DNA from: UBA4675 sp964601265
GTDB lineage: Bacteria > Bacillota > Clostridia > Christensenellales > Borkfalkiaceae
Length of the DNA: 30,204 nucleotides
Direction of reading: 5' to 3'
Assembly: GCA_964601265.1 (NCBI GenBank)
Contig: CAZRMT010000009.1
Span: 1-30,204 of the forward strand
Under the pieces are notes generated by a model that was not told the origin of the DNA, ran no database searches, and saw nothing but the letters and a program-made list of their open reading frames with translations. Shown here piece after piece: positions 6,728 to 15,447 of this stretch. The stretch's first letter is position 1. Every line of letters begins with the position of its first letter. Made by a program: the position numbers and the translations under genes.

Positions 6728-9700
6728 GTGTTAAAATATTTAAAAAATATAACCGATGAAAGCCAAAAAGAAATAATCGACAGCGTCCGCAGTGGGGTTC
6801 CTACTGCGGTGTTCGGCGTTACTCTGGGCGAAAAAATAAGAACGGCTGTTTTATTGAACGAGCCACTATTATACATAGCGCCCGATTTAATTTCAGCAAG
6901 GAATACCGCTGTCGAATTAGAAGCTTTTTCCGAGTCGGAAGTGTGTGTTTTTTCGCCCAAAAACGAGATATTACTTTCAAAAGCCTTTTATAGTAAAGAC
7001 GTAATATATGAAAGAATTACAACTTTATATAAAATAAAGAAACGTAAAGTTCACGTCGTGACCACGTTAGAGGCGTTGATGCAACCGACTTTACTTGATT
7101 TTAGCAGTTTGGAAATAAACGTAGGTGAAAGCTATTCCTTTTCTGACATAAGCTTAAAACTAGCAAATTTCGGTTATAAAAGGGTTGACGAGGTAAAAGA
7201 AAGAGGCGAGTTTACGATTAGAGGCGACGTAGTAGATATATTCCCTATCAGTTACGTTTCGCCTTTTAGGGTTGAATTCGGTTTTGACGAGGTTGAAAAA
7301 ATCTATTCTTTTAACGTCGATAACGGTGGAAAAGAAGAAATCGTTCAAACTTTTTTTTGTTTGCCTGCCTATGAATTCGATTTATCTGTACAAAATATCG
7401 AAGAAGTAAAAGACAAGCTTTTTAAAAGCGTTAAGCGTAAAGGGGAGAGTTTTACCATAGTAAACTCAAAAAATCTTGCCCTTGACTTATTCGGGCAACT
7501 ACAAAGCGGATACGACGATAAGCTATATGCTTTAATGCCGTTATTTAGTGGTACGGGATTTATAAATTGTTTGAGCGAGTATACCGCTGTTTTTGACGAA
7601 GGAAAGCTTATTGACGAGCGTGCCGACGGCTATTGTAAAGAATTTTTAGAAAGATGTTCTTTATTACTGTCAAGGGGTGAAGTTTTTGATTTTTCCGTAA
7701 GACAGATTTTTACAAAAGAATACGTTACTAGTGAAATTTTAAAATTAAAAAGTCTTTCATTGCAAAATCTTACGTCGGCAATTTCATTTTATAATCCTTT
7801 AAAAATTGTAAGATTGAATACGTCGCCGTTAGCCAATTATTCTTTTAATTCAAATTCTTTGACAGACGATTTAAAAGATTGGTATAAATGCGGTTATAAC
7901 GTATTGCTTTGTTGCGGTGATAACGAAAAGGCTAGCACTCTTTGGACTAGGGTTTCCGATAGCGGAGTTCCGTCTAGAATAATTTCGGAAATAAACGCGT
8001 TTCAAGGCGTGTGTCTTACTCAAGAGTACTTGGGTAAAGGTTTTATAGAACATAAAAACAAGCTTGTTGTTATAGGCACTTCGGAGATTTTTTTAACCGC
8101 TCCAAAGAAAAAAACGTTAAAGACTAAAAAATTTACCGGCTTTTCTGCTCCTAAAGTGGGAGATTATGCCGTCCACGAAGTTTTCGGTATAGGAAAAGTT
8201 ATCGGCAACAGCAGAATAACCACTAGCGACAGCACTAAAGATTATCTCGAATTAGAATATCGTGGCGGAGACAGATTATACGTTCCGCTTGACCAATTAG
8301 ATAGGGTTTCAAAATATTTGGGAGCCGAAGCCGAGCCACGACTCAATAAAATCGGCGATGAGTTCGAAAGGATAAAAGAAAAGGTAAAAGAGTCGATTTC
8401 CTTAATGACGATAAACTTAAAAAAGCTTTATAAGTCCAGAAAGGAAAGAAAGGGTTTTGTTTTTTCTCCCGATAACGAGTTTTCAAACGAGTTCGATTCA
8501 AAATTCGAATATGCGTTAACCGAAGACCAAGCCTCTGCCGTTGCCGAAGTTAAAGCCGATATGGAAAGCGATAAAATAATGGATAGGCTTATTTGCGGTG
8601 ACGTCGGGTTCGGGAAAACGGAAGTTGCTATGAGGGCCGTTTTTAAAGCTTATTTAGACGGAAAACAATCTGCGGTAGTTTGTCCTACAACGATTTTATC
8701 TCAACAACACTATTTAACTTTTAAAAAGCGTTTTGAGGGATTTGGTGCGAAAATAGAGGTTTTAAACCGTTTTAAGACGATAAAAGAAAAAGAAACTTTA
8801 TTAAAAAAACTTGAAAACGGAGATATAGATATTATTATCGGAACGCACGCTTTATTTGGTAAAAGCATAAAGTTTTACGATTTAGGCTTGTTGATTTTAG
8901 ACGAAGAACAACGTTTCGGTGTAGAGCATAAAGAAAAAATAAAAACGCTTAAAGAAAATATAGACACGTTAACCTTAACTGCTACGCCGATTCCGAGAAC
9001 GCTTCATATGTCGCTTGTCGGTATAAGGGATATTTCGGAAATTAACACACCGCCTTCTAATAGAATTCCCACTCAAACTTTTGTTTTGGAACAAGATTAT
9101 AATATAATTGTTGAGGCCGTAGCAAGGGAATTTGCTCGTGGCGGGCAAGTTTATATTTTGTATAACAAGGTAGAAAGCATAAACGATTTCGCTTCTAAAA
9201 TAGCTACTTTAATACCGCAAGCTAAAATTCTTACGGCTCACGGACAAATGAGAGAAAGGGAATTAGAAGAAAAAATATTGTCGTTTTATAACGGAGAATT
9301 TAATTTATTGATTGCAACTACCATTATAGAAAACGGTATAGATTTACCAAAAGCGAATACTTTGGTCGTAATAGACGCCGACAAGCTCGGGCTTTCGACT
9401 TTGTACCAGTTAAGAGGTAGGGTTGGAAGAAGCGATAGGATGGCGTATGCCTATTTTATGTATAGAAAAACTGCTTTAACCGACGTTGCTTATAAAAGAT
9501 TAAACGCTCTTATGGAGTATTCCGAAATCGGTAGCGGATATAAAATTGCTTTAAGAGATTTGCAGATAAGGGGAGCGGGAAACGTGCTAGGCAAAGAACA
9601 GCACGGACATATGGAAAAAATAGGTTACGAGCTTTATTCAAAATTGTTAAAGGAAAAACTTACCAACGACGATTTTGAAAAAGAATGTGAAATTAATTGT

Positions 9701-10111
9701 TTGGTAACTGCTTTTTTACCTGAAACGTACATTGATTATCCTACGGCAAGAATGGATTGCTATAAACGTATTTCAGAGATAAAATCGAAAGAGGAAATGC
9801 GAAAACTAGCCGAAGAAATCGAAAAAACGTATGGTGCAATGCCCGACGAAGTTAAAAACTTAATAAACATAGCCTACTTAAAAGTTTTATGTAAAACTTT
9901 TGATATTATTAAGGCGGAAGTCAATAAAGACAAAGCGGAATTTTACTTTAAGGATATAAATTCTCTAAATAATCAAAAACTCTTATCGGTTATAGAAGAC
10001 GATGAAATTCAATGCGTTTTATCGGTAAAGGACGTTCCCGTATTAACTTTTAATTCGGTATGTTTTAGCGGAACGGATAGATTAAACGAAATAATATCTT
10101 TATTGTCTTAA
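6728..10111 (+). CDS. mfd: Transcription-repair coupling factor (Mfd)
   Basis: Mfd is a DNA translocase that pushes stalled RNA polymerase off lesions and recruits UvrA for strand-specific excision repair. The 1127-aa protein shows the full order: a UvrB-like N-terminal region (about 1-450), the CarD-like RNA-polymerase-interacting domain (about 470-560, beginning VGDYAVHEVFGIGKV), and the RecG-like motor. The motor has Walker A GFGKTE (K630), DEEQRF (D725-F730), TATPIPRT, and RGRVGRS with the downstream RGAGNVLG segment. A C-terminal TRCF D7 domain follows. The start is GTG at 6728 with AAAAGGG (6714-6720) seven bases upstream. It lies 12 bases after pth and is almost certainly co-transcribed. 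No truncation is apparent. Confidence 0.97.
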   Translation: MLKYLKNITDESQKEIIDSVRSGVPTAVFGVTLGEKIRTAVLLNEPLLYIAPDLISARNTAVELEAFSESEVCVFSPKNEILLSKAFYSKDVIYERITTLYKIKKRKVHVVTTLEALMQPTLLDFSSLEINVGESYSFSDISLKLANFGYKRVDEVKERGEFTIRGDVVDIFPISYVSPFRVEFGFDEVEKIYSFNVDNGGKEEIVQTFFCLPAYEFDLSVQNIEEVKDKLFKSVKRKGESFTIVNSKNLALDLFGQLQSGYDDKLYALMPLFSGTGFINCLSEYTAVFDEGKLIDERADGYCKEFLERCSLLLSRGEVFDFSVRQIFTKEYVTSEILKLKSLSLQNLTSAISFYNPLKIVRLNTSPLANYSFNSNSLTDDLKDWYKCGYNVLLCCGDNEKASTLWTRVSDSGVPSRIISEINAFQGVCLTQEYLGKGFIEHKNKLVVIGTSEIFLTAPKKKTLKTKKFTGFSAPKVGDYAVHEVFGIGKVIGNSRITTSDSTKDYLELEYRGGDRLYVPLDQLDRVSKYLGAEAEPRLNKIGDEFERIKEKVKESISLMTINLKKLYKSRKERKGFVFSPDNEFSNEFDSKFEYALTEDQASAVAEVKADMESDKIMDRLICGDVGFGKTEVAMRAVFKAYLDGKQSAVVCPTTILSQQHYLTFKKRFEGFGAKIEVLNRFKTIKEKETLLKKLENGDIDIIIGTHALFGKSIKFYDLGLLILDEEQRFGVEHKEKIKTLKENIDTLTLTATPIPRTLHMSLVGIRDISEINTPPSNRIPTQTFVLEQDYNIIVEAVAREFARGGQVYILYNKVESINDFASKIATLIPQAKILTAHGQMRERELEEKILSFYNGEFNLLIATTIIENGIDLPKANTLVVIDADKLGLSTLYQLRGRVGRSDRMAYAYFMYRKTALTDVAYKRLNALMEYSEIGSGYKIALRDLQIRGAGNVLGKEQHGHMEKIGYELYSKLLKEKLTNDDFEKECEINCLVTAFLPETYIDYPTARMDCYKRISEIKSKEEMRKLAEEIEKTYGAMPDEVKNLINIAYLKVLCKTFDIIKAEVNKDKAEFYFKDINSLNNQKLLSVIEDDEIQCVLSVKDVPVLTFNSVCFSGTDRLNEIISLLS

Positions 10112-10158
10112 AAAAATCCGCTTATTATAAAAAATTTGCGAAAAAATCTCGAAAATCC

Positions 10159-10187
10159 TTGCAAATAAGTTATATATCTAGTATAAT
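10159..10187 (+). promoter_or_regulatory. Promoter of the PrsA-like lipoprotein gene
   Basis: TTGCAA (10159-10164), a 17-base spacer and a consensus TATAAT (10182-10187) lie 57 bases before the ATG. The leader ends with AGGAG (10234-10238). AGGA and the following TCCT could form a four-base hairpin around GAT over that site. Confidence 0.75.
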
Positions 10188-10244
10188 AACAAGGTATAGT
10201 TATAAGCTCCGTAAGTGGGCAATAATAAAAAATAGGAGATTCCT

Positions 10245-12242
10245 ATGAAGAAACTTTGGGTAAAAATTTTATGTTTAATTTTGTCGGTTGCTTGTCTTGG
10301 CAGTGTTGTTTCGGCTTGTAATTTGGTTTCGACCGACGGAGAAAAAAGCAGTAAATTAGTGATTGCTAAAATAAAGATTGACGACGAAGAGGACGATAAA
10401 TTAAACGTAGAAAGTAAATCTATTTACAAGAAAGACCTTTATTCGGGTTATTTGTCTTACGGCTATTATTACGTAAATTATTACGGTTATTCGACTTCAA
10501 AAACTTTCCAAACGATATTGGACAATTTAGTTAACAATGCGGTTGTGGAACAATTTGCAAGAAGACGTTTAACGCAATTTTACAGTTCTGTAAAAAATAA
10601 AGCCGAGAGCGAAAGAACGGATTTTGAAAAATATTTTTATGAAAATCTTTTAGCTACGACCACTAATCAAGAATTAGTCGCAAAGTCTGATATAGATTTA
10701 TTTTTAACGGCTTATCAAAAAGCCGAAGCGGAATTTGAATTAAAAGACGCTATTGCTTCTATTATAGAACAATATTCCGATTCTGAAGACGACGAAACTA
10801 AAACAACCGAGAGCGTAACTTTGGACGAAAGAGCAAATCCTTATGAAGAGGAAGAAAGAGATTTCACCGAAGAAGAAATGAAGATCGAAACTCCTACCGA
10901 CAACGAATATAAGGCGGTTTTAGTTAAACTCGGTAAAGACTGTTCGGAAGAAAATCTTGCTGAAATCAAAGCGAATTACACGAATTTATACGATTTAAAT
11001 ATGTATAAGTTTGCTGAATTCGATTACGACGTTTCTTCTCGTGCAAACCGTAAAGCTTTAAATAAAGGTTTAGAGAATTTGCGTTCGTACTACGTTATTC
11101 CTTCTAATGAAAATTATAAGAGCGAAGAAGTAGAAAAGTATACTTATTTTAAAGAAATGCTTTACACCGAAAAGGTTCAAGCTATGGTTAATACTTTTGA
11201 AAATTATCTTGAAAAAGACGTAGAAAGTAGAATGACCGACGATATGCTTTATTCTGCTTACGAATCTTTATATAACACGCAGAAAGATAAGTACGATGCA
11301 AGCGTATCCGACTACGAAACAGATTTAACGAGCGCCGACGAGGACACGTTTATAGTTTATAATCCTTATAATAATTACGGATACGTAAGCAACTTGCTTA
11401 TTGGTTTTTCCGATTGGCAAGAAGAATCGTTAAAAACCTACAAAGCAAAAAAAGGTATTACTACTGCCGAGGTTGAAAGTTTTAGAAACGAGCTTGCAAA
11501 CACTATAGTTGCACAAGACCAAAGAGCGTATTGGGTTGTAAACGGATACGGCTCGTACGACGGAACGGATTTTGTTTTTGGCGATAAATACTTGTGTTCG
11601 TCTAATTCCGCAGTTAAAAAATATTTAGGAAGCGTGTCTAATCCCGTTTCAACAACGGAAAAGAATAGCGACGACGTAGAAGAGACAAAATGGACTTGTG
11701 ATTCTGCAACGCCTAATTCAATTAGCTTTACTGCATTTGCCGACACATATCTCAAACCCATCGGAATTACGGATATAAAGTTCTTTAATAACGATGCGTC
11801 TGTACAAACTTTAACCTACGACGAAGCATTTAAAAACGCTTTTGAAGACTTGCTTTATGCTTTTAGTACAGATCCCGGTTGTTTAGGAAAACTCTACGGT
11901 TATTTGTATTCACCCAAGAATAATCAATACGTTGAAGAATTTAACAAGTGTGCTAAAGCGTTAGTTGAAAACGGAGTTGGTTCGTACGGTTTAGTCGTTA
12001 CCGATTACGGTATTCACATTATGGTTTGTACTAAAGTCGTTGAGCGTAATATTGAAAAGATTGAAAAATCCGATTTTAGTTCGTGGGCTGAGTACGATGC
12101 GTTTAAGGAATCTAAAATAGATTCGTTAGTTTCTAATCAAGTTCAAAAGGAATTAAACAACTTTATTTCGAACTATTTAGGCGACGATACGACCGCAGTT
12201 AAGTATTATAAGAAAAATTACAGTGATTTAATTACGGATTAA
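10245..12242 (+). CDS. PrsA/SurA-like peptidyl-prolyl isomerase (foldase) lipoprotein, divergent
   Basis: This 665-aa exported lipoprotein has residues 1-24 as a signal peptide (two lysines, then a hydrophobic core) ending in the lipobox VSAC with the acylated C25. The C-terminal part (about 535-600) resembles a parvulin domain: GCLGKLYGY, then VENGVGSYGLVVTDYGIHIM, like the family's closing KTdyGyHI segment, with D587 in DYGIH. The middle is large, acidic and rich in tyrosine, asparagine and glutamate (for example the EEEERDFTEEE stretch), so total length exceeds typical PrsA (about 300 aa). PrsA-type foldases help secreted proteins fold outside the membrane. Position directly after mfd matches the clostridial gene order. 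Isomerase activity is uncertain because the parvulin core is weakly conserved. Confidence 0.72.
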   Translation: MKKLWVKILCLILSVACLGSVVSACNLVSTDGEKSSKLVIAKIKIDDEEDDKLNVESKSIYKKDLYSGYLSYGYYYVNYYGYSTSKTFQTILDNLVNNAVVEQFARRRLTQFYSSVKNKAESERTDFEKYFYENLLATTTNQELVAKSDIDLFLTAYQKAEAEFELKDAIASIIEQYSDSEDDETKTTESVTLDERANPYEEEERDFTEEEMKIETPTDNEYKAVLVKLGKDCSEENLAEIKANYTNLYDLNMYKFAEFDYDVSSRANRKALNKGLENLRSYYVIPSNENYKSEEVEKYTYFKEMLYTEKVQAMVNTFENYLEKDVESRMTDDMLYSAYESLYNTQKDKYDASVSDYETDLTSADEDTFIVYNPYNNYGYVSNLLIGFSDWQEESLKTYKAKKGITTAEVESFRNELANTIVAQDQRAYWVVNGYGSYDGTDFVFGDKYLCSSNSAVKKYLGSVSNPVSTTEKNSDDVEETKWTCDSATPNSISFTAFADTYLKPIGITDIKFFNNDASVQTLTYDEAFKNAFEDLLYAFSTDPGCLGKLYGYLYSPKNNQYVEEFNKCAKALVENGVGSYGLVVTDYGIHIMVCTKVVERNIEKIEKSDFSSWAEYDAFKESKIDSLVSNQVQKELNNFISNYLGDDTTAVKYYKKNYSDLITD

Positions 12243-12248
12243 TAATGT

Positions 12249-12286
12249 AAAAGGAATTGAAAATGCACTCAATTCCTTTTATTTTT
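12249..12286 (+). terminator. Terminator or attenuator between the foldase gene and proB
   Basis: AAAAGGAATTGA (12249-12260) pairs perfectly over 12 bp with TCAATTCCTTTT (12269-12280), loop of eight, followed by ATTTTT. The right arm is also complementary to the proB ribosome site (TTCCTTTT 12273-12280 with AAAAGGAA 12288-12295), so two exclusive folds are possible. Confidence 0.85.
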
Positions 12287-12299
12287 AAAAAGGAACGCT

Positions 12300-13367
12300 A
12301 TGAAAAAAATTGTTATTAAAATCGGTTCTTCGTTTTTTATAAACGACAAAGGCGAAATAAACAAAAGTAACATTTTAGAACTTATAAAACAGATTTCTAT
12401 AATAAAAGAAAAAGGTATTTCCGTATGTTTAATTAGTTCGGGCGCAGTTGCTGTCGGGCTTAAAAAAATGGGGTATTCCACACGTCCTTCCGATATTGTA
12501 AAGAAACAGGCTTGCGCCGCAATAGGACAAATGTCTTTAATGCAAGAATACGAGCAATTGTTTTCCGTGTTTAATTTAAAATGCGCTCAAATTTTATTAA
12601 ATCACGACGATTTCGGAAACAGAAAAAGAATAATTTCATTAAAGAACACAATAGAAAAACTTTTTTCAATGAACGTTGTTCCCATTATAAACGAAAACGA
12701 CGCTTTAGCCGTTGAAGAAATAAAAGTCGGTGATAACGATACGCTTTCGGCTATGGTTTCTTTGGTGTTGAATGCAGATATGCTCGTATTAGTATCCGAT
12801 GTGGACGGATTGTATTCAGCTAATCCTAACGTCGATAAAGACGCAAAATTGTTAAAAGAAATCGACGTTATCGATGATAAAGTTCGTCAAATGGCGGGCG
12901 GGGCAGGTACCGTATATGGAACGGGCGGAATGTCAACGAAGATTAAGGCAGGAGAAATTGCAAATAATTCCGGAATTCCGATGATGATAGTGAATAAAAC
13001 CAAAATTAATAAACTTTCAGAGGTTGTCGACGGAAAAAATATTGGCAGTTTGTTTAAAGGAAAGAAAGAACATTTAGACTTAAAAGAAAGTTGGATAAAA
13101 TATTGCGCTAATATAGAAGGTAAAATAACCGTGGACGACGGTGCAAAAAAGGCGATTTTAAGTAGAAAAAGTCTTCTTTCTTGCGGAATAGTCTCGTTAA
13201 ACGGTCAGTTTAAACGTGGAGAAGTCGTTGAAATTTCAGATACAAGCGGAATAGTTTTTGCTAAAGGCGTGGTTTTATTCGATTATTCGCAACTTAAAAA
13301 AATAGATTTGAAAAATTCTAAAGAAGTAGTTGTTCATGCTAATAACCTAGTAATAACGGAGGGATAA
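12300..13367 (+). CDS. proB: Glutamate 5-kinase with C-terminal PUA domain
   Basis: ProB phosphorylates L-glutamate to gamma-glutamyl phosphate, the first and normally proline-inhibited step of proline synthesis. The 355-aa protein has an amino-acid-kinase fold (residues 1 to about 255): VIKIGSSF at the N-terminus, SSGAVAVG, NENDALA, VGDNDTLSA, and the GGMSTKIKAG loop. A PUA domain follows (about 270-355, ITVDDGAKKAILS...). The ATG has AAAAGGAA (12288-12295) close upstream. It opens a proBAC operon: proA starts two bases after its stop. No clear promoter lies between the preceding terminator and the ATG, so attenuated read-through from the foldase promoter is possible. Confidence 0.96.
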   Translation: MKKIVIKIGSSFFINDKGEINKSNILELIKQISIIKEKGISVCLISSGAVAVGLKKMGYSTRPSDIVKKQACAAIGQMSLMQEYEQLFSVFNLKCAQILLNHDDFGNRKRIISLKNTIEKLFSMNVVPIINENDALAVEEIKVGDNDTLSAMVSLVLNADMLVLVSDVDGLYSANPNVDKDAKLLKEIDVIDDKVRQMAGGAGTVYGTGGMSTKIKAGEIANNSGIPMMIVNKTKINKLSEVVDGKNIGSLFKGKKEHLDLKESWIKYCANIEGKITVDDGAKKAILSRKSLLSCGIVSLNGQFKRGEVVEISDTSGIVFAKGVVLFDYSQLKKIDLKNSKEVVVHANNLVITEG

Positions 13368-13368
13368 A

Positions 13369-14589
13369 ATGAATTATTTCGAAAGAGCAAAAGAGGCTTC
13401 TCAAAGCCTGAAAATTGCTTCCACCGAACAAAAAAATAACGCTTTAAAGAGTATTGCGTCGGCAATTTTAGAGAATAAAGAAATAATTTTAAAGGCCAAC
13501 GCAGTCGATATGGAAATTGCTAAAAATAACGGCGTTACAAATATGCTAGATAGATTGCTTTTGACCGGACAAAGGATAGACGCTATTGCAAGTGATATTT
13601 TAAAGGTTGTTTCTTTAGATGACCCGATTGGTGAAACAATTCAAGAATGGACGACTGATAACGGGTTGCTTATAAAAAAGACGAGAATACCTTTCGGTGT
13701 GATAGGCGTTGTATACGAATCACGTCCGAACGTTACGGTAGACGTAGCGTCCCTATGTATTAAAACGGGTAACGTATGTCTTTTAAAGGGCGGAAAGGAC
13801 GCAAAAAACACAAACGAAACGCTTGTTGAAGTAATAAAAAATGCTATAAAAGGTATAATTTGCGAAGACAGCGTAATTTTATTACCCAGTGAAAGAGAAT
13901 GGGTTAATAAAATGATTACGGCTAAAGGATTTGTTGACTTAGTTCTCCCTAGAGGAAGTAAGGGACTGATAAATGCAGTTGTAGAAAACGCAAAAGTTCC
14001 CGTTATAGAAACGGGTGCGGGCGTTTGTCATATGTACGTAAATAAAAATGCCGATTTAAAGTTGGCTATGGACGTATTGATTAATGCAAAAACTCAAAGG
14101 CCTAGCGTGTGTAATGCAGTTGAAACGCTTATTGTGGACGACGAAATAGCAAACGTTTTTTTGCCTATGGTTAAACAAGAGCTTGAAAAACGCAACGTAA
14201 TTTTAAGAGGGGACGAAAGCGTTAAAACAATAAAAGTCGAACCGCTTTTATCCGACGGATATTACGCCGAATATGATTCTTTAAATCTTTCAATAAAAGT
14301 TGTAAGCGGTTTTGACGATGCGGTAAAACATATTTTAAAGTATGGTACGGGACATAGCGAAACTATAATAACAAAAGACTTATCTGTTGCTGAAAAATTT
14401 ATGGACGCTTTGGATTCGGCTTGCGTATACGTTAACGCCTCTACACGGTTTACGGACGGCGGATGTTTCGGTTTTGGAGCAGAGTTAGGAATAAGTACGC
14501 AAAAATTACACGCAAGAGGTCCGCTAGGACTTAAAGAAATGACCTCTTATCATTATAAAATATACGGAAACGGGCAGGTGAGAAAATGA
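13369..14589 (+). CDS. proA: Gamma-glutamyl phosphate reductase
   Basis: ProA reduces gamma-glutamyl phosphate with NADPH to glutamate 5-semialdehyde, which cyclises to pyrroline-5-carboxylate. The 406-aa protein is an aldehyde-dehydrogenase-superfamily member with the family segments PFGVIGVVYESRPNVT, LKGGKDA, the catalytic C248 in RPSVCNAVETL, and GFGAELGISTQKLHARGP near the C-terminus. The start ATG has GGAGGG (13358-13363) five bases upstream, lying inside the end of proB. Its TGA overlaps the proC ATG, so proB, proA and proC are translationally linked. Confidence 0.97.
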   Translation: MNYFERAKEASQSLKIASTEQKNNALKSIASAILENKEIILKANAVDMEIAKNNGVTNMLDRLLLTGQRIDAIASDILKVVSLDDPIGETIQEWTTDNGLLIKKTRIPFGVIGVVYESRPNVTVDVASLCIKTGNVCLLKGGKDAKNTNETLVEVIKNAIKGIICEDSVILLPSEREWVNKMITAKGFVDLVLPRGSKGLINAVVENAKVPVIETGAGVCHMYVNKNADLKLAMDVLINAKTQRPSVCNAVETLIVDDEIANVFLPMVKQELEKRNVILRGDESVKTIKVEPLLSDGYYAEYDSLNLSIKVVSGFDDAVKHILKYGTGHSETIITKDLSVAEKFMDALDSACVYVNASTRFTDGGCFGFGAELGISTQKLHARGPLGLKEMTSYHYKIYGNGQVRK

Positions 14590-15380
14590 AATTCGGAGTA
14601 ATCGGATATGGTAAAATGGGTAGTTCCATAGTAAAAGGAATGTTAGAAAAAAAATTACTAGATAAAGACGAACTGCTTATTTACGATACTTACTCACCCG
14701 TTTGTGGAAATTTAAAAAAAGACGGAATAAAGGTTGCCGAAAACGTGCAACAAGTTTTTGACGAATGTGTTGCGATATTGCTTTCGGTGAAGCCTCAAGA
14801 ATTAAATAACGTTTTTAACGGCGTTCAAACGGTAGGTGAAGTTAATATAATTTCTATAATGGCAGGAGTTGCTATATCAACCATTTCGCAAAAATTTGAT
14901 AAAGCAAAAATTGCCAGAGTTATGCCTAACACTTGCGCAATGATAGGTAAATCCGCTTCAAGTATGTGTTTTTCCGAAAATTGCGAACAAAAAGATAAAG
15001 CATTTTTTTACGAGGTAGTATCGTCGTTTGGTTCTGTTTCGATAATAGACGAAAATTTAATGGACGAGGTTATTCCTTTAGCAGGCAGTTTTACCGCATA
15101 TGCTTATTATTACGTAAAAGCATTTGTCGATAGCGCTGTATCACGTGGCGTTCCGTATGAAGTTGCATTAAAGTTGGTGTCCGATTCTATGAGCGGTTCG
15201 GCTCAAATGATAAAGGAAAGCGGAAAAGATATAGATACGCTTATCAACGACGTTTGTTCAAAGGGCGGAACTACGCTTGCAGGTTTGGAAAAGCTTAAAG
15301 AGGGTAATTTAACTAAAATCGTAGATAATTGTTGCGTCGCTTGTAGTAATCGTTCAAGAGAACTTGGAAAAAATAAATAA
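14586..15380 (+). CDS. proC: Pyrroline-5-carboxylate reductase
   Basis: ProC completes proline synthesis by reducing pyrroline-5-carboxylate with NAD(P)H. The 264-aa protein has the N-terminal Rossmann motif GVIGYGKMGSSI (residues 4-15), the SVKPQ segment, ARVMPNTCAMIG, and the C-terminal helical domain with KGGTTLAGLEKL, which forms the active-site pocket in the dimer. The ATG overlaps the proA TGA (ATGA). With proB and proA it gives a complete glutamate-to-proline pathway. A shared hairpin separates it from the convergent apgM-like gene. Confidence 0.96.
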   Translation: MKFGVIGYGKMGSSIVKGMLEKKLLDKDELLIYDTYSPVCGNLKKDGIKVAENVQQVFDECVAILLSVKPQELNNVFNGVQTVGEVNIISIMAGVAISTISQKFDKAKIARVMPNTCAMIGKSASSMCFSENCEQKDKAFFYEVVSSFGSVSIIDENLMDEVIPLAGSFTAYAYYYVKAFVDSAVSRGVPYEVALKLVSDSMSGSAQMIKESGKDIDTLINDVCSKGGTTLAGLEKLKEGNLTKIVDNCCVACSNRSRELGKNK

Positions 15381-15398
15381 TCAATTATAGCTATAAAT

Positions 15399-15436
15399 AA
15401 ACGGTTAACGAATCGTTTCGTTAGCCGTTTATAAAT
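15399..15436. terminator. Hairpin between convergent proC and the apgM-like gene (likely bidirectional terminator)
   Basis: AAACGGTTAACGAA (15399-15412) pairs with TTCGTTAGCCGTTT (15417-15430) with one wobble and a four-base loop. A- and T-rich bases flank both sides, though neither T-run is long. It lies between two genes that end towards each other and is the only candidate terminator for either. Confidence 0.75.
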
Positions 15437-15447
15437 ATTGTTAATTT

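Noticed and set aside
10112..10158. Possible terminator after mfd
   Set aside because: No convincing stem with a T-run was found; mfd transcripts may run on into the foldase gene.
11438..11761. 107-codon minus-strand ORF opposite the foldase gene
   Set aside because: It has no ribosome site or family features, and lies wholly within a well-supported gene on the other strand.
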